A stretch of 64,000 bases of DNA, taken from assembly GCA_030765055.1 (NCBI GenBank), contig CM060955.1:94696245-94760244 (forward strand). The letters are read 5' to 3'. The stretch comes from Mantis religiosa (taxonomy: Eukaryota > Arthropoda > Insecta > Mantodea > Mantidae). Shown here in pieces: positions 1 to 11,200 of the stretch (within the stretch, counting starts at the first letter, position 1; every line of letters starts with the position of its first letter). A program made the position numbers and the translations under genes. The notes below the pieces were generated by a model. It did not search any database. It was given only the letters and a program-made list of their open reading frames with translations, and was not told the origin of the DNA.

Positions 1-84
1 TATAATTTTGAGCCAAACTAATACTCAATGGGTACAAAATTGAATCGAGAATATATTGACACATTGCTTCACTCACACTGTTTA

Positions 85-130
85 TTCACAGGACATGTTT
101 CAAGAGCTCTTGCTCCTATCCTCAGCTGAT
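85..130 (-). ncRNA. hammerhead ribozyme, PLE-1 left arm
   Basis: Minus strand: CUGAGGA (125-119), an extra U, a 6-bp stem II with loop AAGA, GAAAC (101-97), a self-complementary ACAUGU stem III, and cleavage base C followed by CUG that pairs with CAG upstream. All conserved core bases are present. It is in the sense direction of TUBGCP2 (intron 6). Hammerheads are known in PLE terminal repeats. Confidence 0.8.
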
Positions 131-2270
131 ACTCGACTAGTGCAAGTTGTAGTGGTTTCTTCTTTCTCCGTATTGTCAATAGATGGCGTGATGTACTTGT
201 CAAAGATGTCCGGTGGTGGAGTTTCAAAATTCATGACTCTATGACGATTTTTGTTAATGAAGATTTTTTCCCATACGGAAAGGTCTATGGGGTGATTAAC
301 GTATTTTATTAGAGATGTTTCCAAATTGATGTCATGTCTAGTATTCAAAAAATGAAAAGCCACTGCTGATTTTTCTGTTTCACCATTTTTAATGTTTCTC
401 ATATGTTCTTTAGTTCTGATGTTAATATTTCTTTTTGTTTTTCCTATATAAATTTTAGGGCAAGTTTCACATTTGATCTCATAGATTCCTGGTTTTTCTT
501 TGGTAGTGATTGAATTTTTGGGAGGGCCTTTTAACAAATTTCTGATATTAAATCTATTTTGAGGTGCAAGAGTTATGTTGTGTTATGAGAAGATTTTTTG
601 GAATTTGTTATAGGCTGATGGGTGGAAGGTGAATTTTTTAAAAAGTTTTTTCTCTTTTTCTCCTGTAGGTTCTAGGGTGGTGGTTTCTTTTATTTTCTTA
701 GCTTTGTTGAGTCTGTTAACAGTTTTGTCTACTAAATTTGGGTTGAAACCGTTGGATATAGCTACTTTTTTTATGTGTAAGTATTCTTCTTGATAATCTT
801 CCCTGTTTAGTGGAAAGTTGATCATCCGAAAGATTAAACTGTTGAAAATGGCATGTTGGTGTTGTTTTGGGTTGAAACTGTTGTTCTTAATGTAATTATC
901 TGTGTGTGTCGGTTTCCTGTAGATACCAAAAGTGAGTTTGTTGTTCATTTTTTTGATCTTGATGTCCAAAAAGGGGAGCACACCATCCTCTTCTGTTTCC
1001 AATGTAAATTTTATAGCTGGATTTTGTATATTCAAAAGTTTAAGACCATCTTGTATGAGTTTTTTAGGTACTATTGCAAAAATGTTGTCAACATAGCGAT
1101 ACCACACTTTGAAATAATTTGGAAAAGCTTTTGTGATATGTGTTTCAAAAGCACTCATGAATAAATCTGCCAAGAAGGGAGACAATGGGTTGCCCATAGC
1201 TAGGCCCATTTTTTGTTTACAGATCTGTCCATTAAAGCTGAAAAAATTTTGATTGATACAAATTTCTGTAAGTTGTGAAAGTTCTTCTATTTCTTCAGGT
1301 GTTATTTGTATTGATTCCAGCCATTTTTTGAGAAGTGGAATAAGCTCATTGGTCGGTATACTTGGATATAAAGAAATGACGTCAAAGGAAACTAAAGCAT
1401 CTGTAGAGTTGATCTTTGTGTCCTTCAGGAGATTTAACAATTCAAACGAGTTTTTGATACTTAAATTTTCAAATTTTGTGAAGGATCTGAAGATTTGAAC
1501 CAGCCATTTTGATAGTTGGTAAGTGGGTGCATCAATGTTATTAATTATTGGTCTGAGGGTAATTTTAGGTTTATGTATTTTGGGTAAACCATATATGTAT
1601 GGTGTTTTTGGACTGTCTATTTTATTGTTCAATTTATCTCTTTTAGTCATGATTTTACTGTTTTTAATTGCTAATTCCACAGATTTGCATGCTTTCTTTA
1701 ATGGATTGTTTTCTAGTTTAACAAATTCTTTTCCGTTTAAAAGGTTGTCCATTTTTTTGCGATAGTCTTCTTCGTCCAATATTACTATTTTGTTACCCTT
1801 GTCTGCTTTTGTGTAGACTACCGGTTTTTCATTTAAATTTTTGATTAATTTTTTATATGAATATCTTTTTGAATTTGCATTTTGAATATGATCTAGAGTT
1901 TCTAAGCACTGTGTTCTGATCGTAGATTTTTTGTTATCGGGCAAATTATATATCGCTATTTCAATGTCCGCGATAAAGTTTTCAATGTTTTTTGTGTAAT
2001 CTACACATGTTTTTAGGCCTTTGTTTAGAAAATCTATTTCTTTCTCCGTGAAGTTGCATGTGGATAGATTCGTTACATTGTTAGGTTTTTGACATGAGAG
2101 TAATAAATCTTGCTTTTTATGTGGATACGGTTCTTGCTTCTTTTGAAGATTCATGAATTTTTGTTTTAAAATGGCTGTTTTCTTACGCATTTTCAAATTA
2201 AGAATTGACAGCATATTATTTTCCAAGTTAGACCACATGGCCGGGTTCATACATTTCGAAATTTTTAAGT
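100..2270 (-). pseudogene. PLE-1 left copy RT/GIY-YIG polyprotein, broken
   Basis: Penelope-type RT followed by a C-terminal GIY-YIG endonuclease. Signatures are TKADKGNKIVILDEEDY (RT N-terminal), YGLPKIHKP, SFDVISLYPSIP and a GLAMGNPLSPFLADLF segment. The catalytic tetrad reads YVDN instead of YVDD (AAC for GAT/GAC near 1088-1099), which should abolish polymerase activity. A TAA at 585-583 interrupts the frame between the RT and the endonuclease; the right copy has a lysine there. The endonuclease follows as GIYEIKCETCPKIYIGKTKR. The apparent first 10 codons of the long frame at 2295 are antisense sequence of the right arm, not element coding. Confidence 0.9.
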
Positions 2271-3701
2271 GATGCACCCACTTACCAACTATCAAAATGG
2301 CTGGTTCAAATCTTCAGATCCTTCACAAAATTTGAAAATTTAAGTATCAAAAACTCGTTTGAATTGTTAAATCTCCTGAAGGACACAAAGATCAACTCTA
2401 CAGATGCTTTAGTTTCCTTTGATGTCATTTCTTTATATCCAAGTATACCGACCAATGAGCTTATTCCACTTCTCAAAAAATGGCTGGAATCAATACAAAT
2501 AACACCTGAAGAAATAGAACTTTCACAACTTACAGAAATTTGTATCAATCAAAATTTTTTCAGCTTTAATGGACAGATCTATAAACAAAAAACGGGCCTA
2601 GCTATGGGCAACACATTGTCTCCCTTCTTGGCAGATTTATTCATGAGTGCTTTTGAAACACATATCACAAAAGCTTTTCCAAATTATTTCAAAGTGTGGT
2701 ATCGCTATGTTGATGACATTTTTGCAATAGTACCTAAAAAACTCATACAAGATGGTCTTAAACTTTTGAATATACAAAATCCAGCTATAAAATTTACATT
2801 GGAAACAGAAGAGGATGGTGTGCTCCCCTTTTTGGACATCAAGATCAAAAAAATGAACAACAAACTCACTTTTGGTATCTACAGGAAACCGACACACACA
2901 GATAATTACATTAAGAACAACAGTTTCAACCCAAAACAACACCAACATGCCATTTTCAACAGTTTAATCTTTCGGATGATCAACTTTCCACTAAACAGGG
3001 AAGATTATCAAGAAGAATACCTACACATAAAAAAAGTAGCTATATCCAACGGTTTCAACCCAAATTTAGTAGACAAAACTGTTAACAGACTCAACAAAGC
3101 TAAGAAAATAAAAGAAACCACCACCCTAGAACCTACAGGAGAAAAAGAGAAAAAACTTTTTAAAAAATTCACCTTCCACCCATCAGCCTATAACAAATTC
3201 CAAAAAATCTTCTCAAAACACAACATAACTCTTGCACCTCAAAATAGATTTAATATCAGAAATTTGTTAAAAGGCCCTCCCAAAAATTCAATCACTACCA
3301 AAGAAAAACCAGGAATCTATGAGATCAAATGTGAAACTTGCCCTAAAATTTATATAGGAAAAACAAAAAGAAATATTAACATCAGAACTAAAGAACATAT
3401 GAGAAACATTAAAAATGGTGAAACAGAAAAATCAGCAGTGGCTTTTCATTTTTTGAATACTAGACATGACATCAATTTGGAAACATCTCTAATAAAATAC
3501 GTTAATCACCCCATAGACCTTTCCGTATGGGAAAAAATCTTCATTAACAAAAATCGTCATAGAGTCATGAATTTTGAAACTCCACCACCGGACATCTTTG
3601 ACAAGTACATCACGCCATCTATTGACAATACGGAGAAAGAAGAAACCACTACAACTTGCACTAGTCGAGTATCAGCTGAGGATAGGAGCAAGAGCTCTTG
3701 A
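2271..3701 (+). pseudogene. PLE-1 right copy, 5'-truncated RT plus GIY-YIG
   Basis: Open from 2271 to the TGA at 3699-3701, about 476 codons, with catalytic YVDD intact, the RT thumb, and a full GIY-YIG domain (GIYEIKCETC..KIYIGKTKRN..RTKEHMRNI..AVAFHF). It lacks the N-terminal RT part and has a 3-bp deletion (one Glu) relative to the left copy. The last codons (SAEDRSKSS) are written by the hammerhead ribozyme core itself. It cannot act alone but is nearly undecayed. Confidence 0.88.
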
Positions 3702-3716
3702 AACATGTCCTGTGAA
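3668..3716 (+). ncRNA. hammerhead ribozyme, PLE-1 right arm
   Basis: CUGAGGA at 3676-3682, stem II AGGAGC/GCUCUU, GAAAC at 3700-3704, ACAUGU stem III, C17. Identical core to the left arm. It overlaps the end of the element's reading frame. Confidence 0.8.
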
Positions 3717-3849
3717 TAAACAGTGTGAGTGAAGCAATGTGTCAATATATTCTCGATTCAATTTTGTACTAATTTGTGCTTCACTGTCCCTACGCTTCTT
3801 TCAAGTTTATACTTTAATACTCAATGCTCCACTTATTGCTAGTATTTAC

Positions 3850-3895
3850 CTAGAACACGTTTCGTTAGGATCTTCCTAACATCATAAGCTGTTGT
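3850..3895 (-). ncRNA. inactivated hammerhead, PLE-2 left arm
   Basis: Same stem II and GAAAC (3863-3859) as the right arm, but the core reads CUUAUGA (3888-3882). The invariant G5 is U, which should abolish cleavage. Confidence 0.75.
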
Positions 3896-4260
3896 CAACT
3901 AATGGATATTGGTTTGGTGAAATCATTGGAGGCGATAGGTGCGTCTCTGTCAGTATCTTGATGAACTTGAAGTTTGGGTTTTCTACAAAGGTAGTGTCAA
4001 AATTAAACAATTTTCTTTCATATTTCTTTATGAAGATTTTTTCCCACATGGTCAATGCAGCTGGATCTTGGACACTCTTTAATAAGTGGATTTCTTATTC
4101 TATATCATGATTCTCCTTCCAAAAATGTTACGCTACCACCGATTTATCTATTTCTTTGTTCCTGATGTTCCTAAAATGCTCTTTAAGCCTAACGTTCAAG
4201 TTCCTTTTAGTTTTTCCAATGTAAAATTTGTCACAGTCTTTACAGTTACACACCTGATTT
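3892..4260 (-). pseudogene. PLE-2 left-arm GIY-YIG fragment
   Basis: Reads NCKDCDKFYIGKTKRN, LKEHFRNIRNKEIDKSVVA, then a stop, HFWKENHDIE and another stop, ending in the SPNQYPLVDNS tail. It is the mirror of the plus-strand arm, with the endonuclease YIG motif intact. Confidence 0.8.
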
Positions 4261-4320
4261 TTTGTCTGAAATCACATAATACAAAGGAGATACCCACAGA
4301 TGTGTGTACTGGATAAACTG

Positions 4321-4677
4321 CAAAAGCTGTGACAATTTTAACATTGGAAAAACTAAAAGGAACTTGAACATTAGGCTTAAAGATCATTTTAGGAACATCA
4401 GGAACAAAGAAATAGATAAATCGGTGGTAGCGTAACATTTTTGGAAGGAGAATCATGATATAGAATAAGAAACCCACTTATTAAAGAGTGTCCAAGATCC
4501 AGCTGCATTAATCACGTGGGAAAAAATCTTCATAATGAAATATGAAAGAAAATTGTTTAATTTCAACACTACTTCTGAAGAAAACCCAAACTTCAAGTTC
4601 ATCAAGATACTGACAGAGATGCACCTATCACCTCCAATGAGTTCACCAAACCAACATCCATTAGTCGACAACAGCTG
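4321..4677 (+). pseudogene. PLE-2 right-arm GIY-YIG fragment
   Basis: Reads NIGKTKRNLNIRLKDHFRN, HFWKENHDIE, ITWEKIFIMKYERKLFNF, with two in-frame stops. The conserved YIG tyrosine is Asn here; the left arm keeps FYIGKTKRN. Only the last about 115 codons of a PLE protein remain. Confidence 0.8.
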
Positions 4678-4715
4678 ATGATGTTAGGAAGATCCTAACG
4701 AAACGTGTTCTAGGT
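4665..4715 (+). ncRNA. hammerhead ribozyme, PLE-2 right arm
   Basis: CUGAUGA at 4675-4681, extra U, 7-bp stem II GUUAGGA/UCCUAAC with 3-nt loop, GAAAC at 4700-4704, then ACGUGU and U17. The core is complete; stem I is short (2 bp) as drawn. Confidence 0.7.
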
Positions 4716-4924
4716 AAATACTAGCAATAAGTGGAGCATTGAGAAATAGTTCAACTCAAAATTATATTAATTAAAAAGAAACATAAAAGATTGCATATAA
4801 AGGGTTTTAATGAACTGAATAGTATTAGTAACATAGCATATTTTGGAAATTCTATTGTAGTAACATATTTTACTAGTATGTAGGATATATTAATAATCAT
4901 TATTTCTAAGCATCAAGTACTTAC

Positions 4925-5208
4925 CCTACTTATACTTGTTGCAATGCTTGCTAATATTTCCATTGTTTGAAGTGTGGGCTGCACATAGAACCATAGTTTC
5001 TGCAAACTGAAGTTTCCTCTGTGACTTGCAGTTTCTAATTGAGCTATCAGCACCATATAGTCTCGAATCAAAGTGTTCATAGCGGAAGTGAGAGCGTGAT
5101 TTACTTGTCCATACTCAAACTGGCTCTTTTCTTGAATAAAACGAATTACTATTGAATAATGTGATGCAAGTGGTAAGAATTGTCGCACCAACTCTCGTAG
5201 TGGTGGAT
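4925..5208 (-). CDS. TUBGCP2: TUBGCP2 coding exon 6
   Basis: Acceptor TTGCAG, donor GTAAGT. Encodes residues 252-346 of the GRIP1 domain, including LPLASHYSIVIRFIQEKSQF, EYGQVNHAL and LQKLWFYVQPTLQTMEILAS. This is the best conserved exon and ends in phase 0; the next exon lies beyond position 1. Confidence 0.93.
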
Positions 5209-8200
5209 CTGCAACAAGTAAAATAGTGATAAAAAGGCTGGAGGAGTCTCATAGGTGTACTGCACATGGACCACACTGTTATTGCCCACACATGTGAACA
5301 ACTGAAGTTAAGTACAGCCTGACTATGACAACTGCCTCACTGCAGTACTACTACAAGCATCATAAACTATGCATTCTGGAATTAGATTTAAATGTTTATA
5401 CATATTGCTATTTATTAACTGAATCATCACAAGAGTGTGTCACTGGGTTACAATGTACATTCATAAATTATTAAATGTGAAACTTCGATGTATACTGAAG
5501 CAGTTTTTCAACAGTTAGAAAAGTCACACAATGTCAGAGGTGCAAATGTAAAGAATTCCACCCTGTCATCTGAATTTTCAATCTTTCACACATAGCTTGA
5601 TAACCGCTAGTTTTGTTTAGAACGTTTTGGAATTTAACTTTCAGCTCTTCAATACCTGGCACAAGAGGATTGAATTAGCTAAGTCTTCTATTATGCTCAT
5701 GCTCTTGTATTACATTTCCAAACCCGATTTTTCTAATTGTTTAGTAGCTTTGGCATACGAGCTTGGATACGAACTGAAGATTTTCAGATAGTTCATGCGA
5801 TATCAGAGACTTTGCAGTTACAATAGCAGATGAAATGCATCACAAGGAGTGCTAATAACATTACAATTTCATTGTAATGCACTGCATAATACATGACAGC
5901 CTCCACTCATCTTGTAATTATTGGCTTTGGTGGCAGAGCAATTGCTGGTGCATAGGCCATGCCATGGTTAGACCACCTGACTCTCACCAAGGTGGCTTGG
6001 GTTCAATCCCAGATGATCTCAAAGTGAGATTTGTGGCGGACAACATGGTGCTGAGGAGGATTTTTTGCAGGATCTCTGGTTTCCCACACCATCTCATTCC
6101 ACCTGAGCTCCATCTTCATCTCTCGTATCATCAGTATCACTGCCTGCAGTGCTGCATGAAGTAAAAGTGAGCATTAAACACTACATATTTCATTTCATTT
6201 TGCTGGTGTCATATTACAAAATATTGAAAGTCTTGCAAGGGCTTTGACACTTGTAAGGCAATGTTTCACTATATAGAATAAAAAGAAGTATTCTTGAATT
6301 AGGTAGAGTAAATTGGAGAATTATATAAATAAGTCACAAATTGGAACTTCATATTGCTCCTAATTTTTTAAATTATGATGCCCAGCAATAAGGTACAATC
6401 ATGTGTTTCAAATTCTCAAATATAAAACTTCTATTGTTGCGTAATATTGCTTTGTACTGACTGAATGATCATTCAACATCACATGAAGTAATGGGTGCAT
6501 ATTTAAATTTGCCCAAGTCTTCTGCTGTGTACTCAATTTCCAAGTCTTCGGCACTATCTTGATTTAGAATTCTGTTAATAGCACTAATTGTCTTGAATCC
6601 TGGGTTTTTCTTCAAACTGGATGAGAATTTATCCTTCACTGCAGCTCCAACTGGCCCTTGCAGACTTTCAAGAGAAGTGACAACAGAATGAACAACATCA
6701 AGGCTCTCGGAGAGTTTAGACAATGATGCCTCCAACAATTTAATGGCAATGCATAAATGGGAAAAAATTGCATTGAATGTAGGCAATATCATTTTTAAGT
6801 TTCACATTACTGGATGATTCCTTGGCTGATTCAACAGAAACTGCATTTTGGGAATCAAAATGCTGGAGAACTTGTTTCACAGAATCAAAATTCTTTGCAT
6901 AGTAGCCTACAGCATCAATCCAGCTTCCTCACCTTGTTAAGATTGGCTGAGGAGGGAGTGGAAGCTCAGGAAACAGTTCTTTGGATTTATCAACTCTGTT
7001 GTAAGCCTTTAAAAACACTTTCTTTGTATTCGAAATGAGTGTGTCAACATTAAAAAATTTAGAACGATTCCATTCTTGGAAGTGTTGAAAACAGTGTTGT
7101 TATGATAAATTAAATTTAAAGGGAGTCGATTAATGACACTAAACAACACTTACTTTTAAATTTTTCCGGAACATGTTTCAGAGATTAAGTTAATTGGGAG
7201 TCGATTAATAACACAAAACAACACTCACTTGAGTGTTGTTTTGTGTTATTAATCGACTCCCAATTAACTTAATTTATACAACAACACTGTTTTCAACACT
7301 TCCATGAAAGGATTTATGTTTCAGAGACTTTGCCTCTATCCTCAGCCGGCCATCGACTGGTTCTCATTGGTGTAGTTGGCGATATTTTGTCATAGGTCTC
7401 CTCTGGTGGCGGTTCAAGGAACTTGCTGAACAAATCTTTCTGGGGGATGTCGAAATTGAATACTTTGTTCCTATTTTTTGAAATGAAGATTTGTTCCCAT
7501 GTGGACAGTTCTTGTTTTCCTGATGTATGTTTTAGTAGTTTTGGTTCTGGATTTATGTTGTGGTTTTTTTCCAAAAAAATGTGTGGCGACTGCTGATTTT
7601 TCTAATTTTTTTATTTTATGTTTCTAAAGTGTTCCTTTGCTCTTGTTTCTAAATTTCTTTTGGTTTTTCCAATATAAATTTGACTACAGTCACTGCATTC
7701 AATTTGATATATACTAGAATTTTTGTTAGATGGAATGGCATCTTTGATGTTTGAGCAAATTAAGTTTTTTAAGGAGAAATGGTTGACTGTTGCTAGTTGA
7801 ATGTTTTGTTTTTTGAAGACTTTTTTGAATTTATCATAGGCCCATGGATGGTAAGCGAATTTTTTGAAAATCATATTAGTTTCTGTAACTGAGAGGGTTA
7901 TGGTTTCCTTTATTAGCTTCTTCCTTTTTGCTAAGTTCACTTTTTTCCCAAATCATTAGTAGAGGTTCCTTTGCTCTCAAGCACATGGCATGATAGCACA
8001 TGATTTAGCGGTAGTGATGACATAATTGTTTATATGACTTTTATCACTGACCTTGTTTTGAACTGGATTAGTCATATATCGCCATTCGACAGTGTGGCGA
8101 GTGCAAAAGCTAAATTATTTTATTGATCGTTTATTGCACGCGTGTACTTATTATATATATATAATGGCAGTTTTTCGCTGAAGCATCGCAAGGGAAAACC

Positions 8201-11200
8201 TTTAGAAAGCGGCAAAAAAAGAATTGTGTTGCATGTGTTTAATGCACTCACAGAGAAGAAGCCGTCTTTGTCAGTGAGAGAAGTCGAACAGCTGATGCTC
8301 TGAGCTTATAGGTGTGTTATATGCGTAGGAACATCACAACATGAAATTGAGACAACAGGAAAACTTACCACTCCAGGGGTGATATTGCTGTGTGGCGAAG
8401 ACGTTATTTAAGGACAATCAGACTGTACCGGGATACAAATCGCAAAATATACTACCTTGACGAGACTTGGGTGAATGAAGGACACACGACAAGTATGGCG
8501 TGGCACGACTTTTAAGACTGAAATACAAGCATTTTTGCAAGGTATGTGTCCTGGTTTAAAAAAATCCCAGTGGAAAAGGCCGAAGGCCTTTCATTATAAA
8601 CTTGTTCCAGTTTCATTGCTCATTCATTTAGTTTCAACTTGCTCAGTTTCATTATAAACTTCATTGTTTTTGCATGCCTTCATATTCTTATTTCTATCTT
8701 CCTGGCAATTATTATGATGTTTACTGCAGGTTTCAATGTGACGGGAAGGCACCGCCTATGGCCTATGGCGCAAAAGCATTAGCCAATTAGGATGAGGGGG
8801 AAGTTAGTTGCACGTGGAGTGATACATGTCAGCGGGGCAAGGTTATATGAAACAGAGATTAGTATGTGCTGCATTGATATAGGTTTCATCCATATAAACT
8901 ATATAAACTTCACTGCAATACATCTAAATATTTCATAAATATTTAAGCTTTTTTGCCCATATGGTATATGATGTTCCATTAAAATTTGTCTGTCGCACTT
9001 GATTTTCTTCCATATAAATCCTAGCTTCAAAAGAACTCTTCTTAATGTTCAGACACTGCCTTGGAAGTCAATAGAATTTTGAAGCACTTTCTTGAGTTGG
9101 TCTTTGTTTTTCTGTGTTTTAAAAATTATTCACATTTCGCCTAACTACTTCTGAATTGAAACTATCCAAACTGGATTTTGTGCATGTTCTTAATCTTTGT
9201 TTACCGGGCACAGAGAAGGTTGTTGTTGCACTAGCACCAAAGGTTTTTCTTTCCTTAATAACTCTCCTAAACTGTTTTCAGACACAGCTGCTGCCTCAGA
9301 TCTCCTTTCCCAGATTTTCAAAGCGGAACCAGAGCATTGTTCCTTTTTTGTAAATGTATAGACATTAGAGAACGTAAGCTTTCACGGCCGGAGTCCATAA
9401 TACAATTAATTATTTCCGGGCTGTTTTGCCGTGGTCTGTTGGCGTAAGAACATCCAAACGTTTCGTCCACAACTGCAGTAGACATCATCAGTGGCGCAGT
9501 CGAAGTTTCCTTGCAGAGAGTTTCACTGCGTCTGAAGGGTTCAGTGCCTGAGTCGCGCTATTTGTACTGGTTGTTGGGGGCCGGAGCCTGGGTAGTCTGG
9601 CAATGTGTCCTCTGATTTGTCCGCATCAGTTTTGGTAGTTAAATGACGTTTCTTGTTTTCGATAACAGGATGCCAGTTTCTATTGAGTTTTAAGGCTTCT
9701 TCCTTTCTGTTGAAATTATTAGGATGCTTATAAATTTTGAATGCCTCCCGCTGAAGTCATGTGTGGTAATGTTCTGTAGTGGAAAGGATGCTGGTGTCCT
9801 GGAACTGTATCACATGCTCGCCTTCCGCCTCAATAGCAAGTTCGGCCACTGCGAACTTTTCTGTGTGGCCCAGACGGCAGTTGCTCTTATGTTCTTTAAT
9901 TCTGGTGTTGACACTGTGTTGTGTTGTTCCGATGTATACCGCACCGCAAGAACAGGGAATGCAATATACACCGGCTGAGGACAGAGGTTCCCGAGGATCT
10001 TTGGCTGAGCGTATTAAATGGTTCAATTTCCTAGTGGGTTTGAAGACGGCTTTTACATTGTGGCATTGTAATATCCGCTCTATCCGGTCAGTAATATTCT
10101 TAAAATATAGCAGAAAAACAGTGCCTTTTCTCTTGGTTGCTCCGGTTTCTGTATGATGGGCTGAGATCTAATGGGACAGACAGCTCTCTTAATTTCTCTG
10201 ATGGATTAACCATTAGCGTGTAATGCCTGTTTTAGGTGTCTGAGTTCACTTTCTAGTTGTGGTTCACAGATGCGAGAAGCCTGATTTACCAAAGTTTTGA
10301 TTATGGCGTGTTTCTGCCTAGGGTGGTGGTTTGAATCCTTGTTTAGGTAGCGGTCGGTATGCGTAGGCTTGCGATAGACAGTGTGTCCAAGAGAGCCGTG
10401 GGCCTTCCTGCTGATCAAGACGTCCAGAAAAGCTAGCTGTCCATCTTTCAAAGGATTCCGTGAAGAAGTTTGCTACCACCGGACTCAGGGGACTGCCCAT
10501 GGCAACACCGTCTATTTGTTGGTAGAACGAATTGTTCCACTGGAAATATGTTTATAATTTCAACAGAAAGGAAGAAGCCTTAAAACTCAATAGAAACTGG
10601 CATCCTATTATCGAAAACAAGAAACGTCATTTAACTACCAAAAATGACGCGAACCAATCAGAGGACACCATTGCTGGACTACCCAGGCTCTGCCCTCCAA
10701 CAACCAGTACAAATAGCGCTGAACCCTTCAGACGCAGCGAAGCTCTCTGCAAGGAAACTTTGACCGCACCACTGATGATGTCTACCGCAGTTGTGGACGA
10801 AACGTTGGACGTTCTTACGCCAACAGACCATGGCAAAATAGCCCGGAAATAATTAATTGTATTATGTATAGACATTGGTTATTACTTCTTGTGTTTTTAA
10901 ATGTAGCACCTTATTTCCTAATGTGTTGCTAGGAGGCTCCATTTCTAAATGCTCTCTTGGAACCAGGAGACATGCACATTTTTAAACAGGTTGTAGTATT
11001 ACTCAGTAGATCTGTACTTGTTTACTTGCTTGCAACTGATATGCAACTGACCTGCCCTCCCCTCCAGTTGCAACCATTCTGAAGTGGACTCGTCCAAATA
11101 CCACTGTGCATCACTCTCTATCTGTCAAGATATAAAAATAAATCTGTACTTCTGTGTTCAGAGAAGGGGTTGCTTGCACTGGCCTGTAGCTTGTTGTAAA

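Larger units (their letters stand above)
32..3769. mobile_element. PLE-1, Penelope-like element with 1.5-kb inverted arms
   Basis: Two copies of the same element face each other. The left copy reads on the minus strand (about 2270 to 32); the right copy reads on the plus strand (2271-3769) and is 5' truncated inside the reverse transcriptase (RT). The arms 32-1534 and 2271-3769 are near identical inverted repeats with a 736-bp spacer that holds the left copy's N-terminal RT part. Both arms end in a hammerhead ribozyme followed by a shared tail. The surrounding tail sequence resembles that of PLE-2, suggesting nesting. It lies in TUBGCP2 intron 6. Confidence 0.9.
3820..4743. mobile_element. 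PLE-2, inverted pair of PLE 3' ends
   Basis: Arms 3820-4252 (minus) and 4312-4743 (plus) are about 430-bp inverted repeats around a 60-bp loop. Each encodes only the end of a PLE protein (GIY-YIG core and C-terminal extension LSPP..SPNQ) and a hammerhead. Both arms carry the same two stop codons (after VVA and after HDIE), so the decay predates the duplication or the arms have been converted to match. Confidence 0.85.
7078..7955 (-). mobile_element. PLE-3, 3' fragment with rearranged terminal repeats
   Basis: A minus-strand PLE remnant: C-terminal protein (7950-7320), decayed hammerhead, then a tail region (7078-7310) in which tail pieces are repeated in both directions, producing an 88-bp perfect palindrome at 7184-7273. 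The same tail family occurs at 27930-28850 and 47637-47795. Confidence 0.8.
9367..10863. mobile_element. PLE-4 with 13-bp target duplication and inverted arms
   Basis: Flanked by ATGTATAGACATT at 9354-9366 and 10864-10876. Inverted arms are about 9396-9738 and 10545-10863. The body on the minus strand encodes part of a PLE protein; each arm has a hammerhead. It lies in TUBGCP2 intron 5. Confidence 0.85.

Noticed and set aside
10532..10852. 106-codon plus-strand frame starting FHWKYVYNFNRKEE
   Set aside because: Not a separate gene. It is the C-terminal coding end of PLE-4 in the short inverted arm and runs through the ribozyme.
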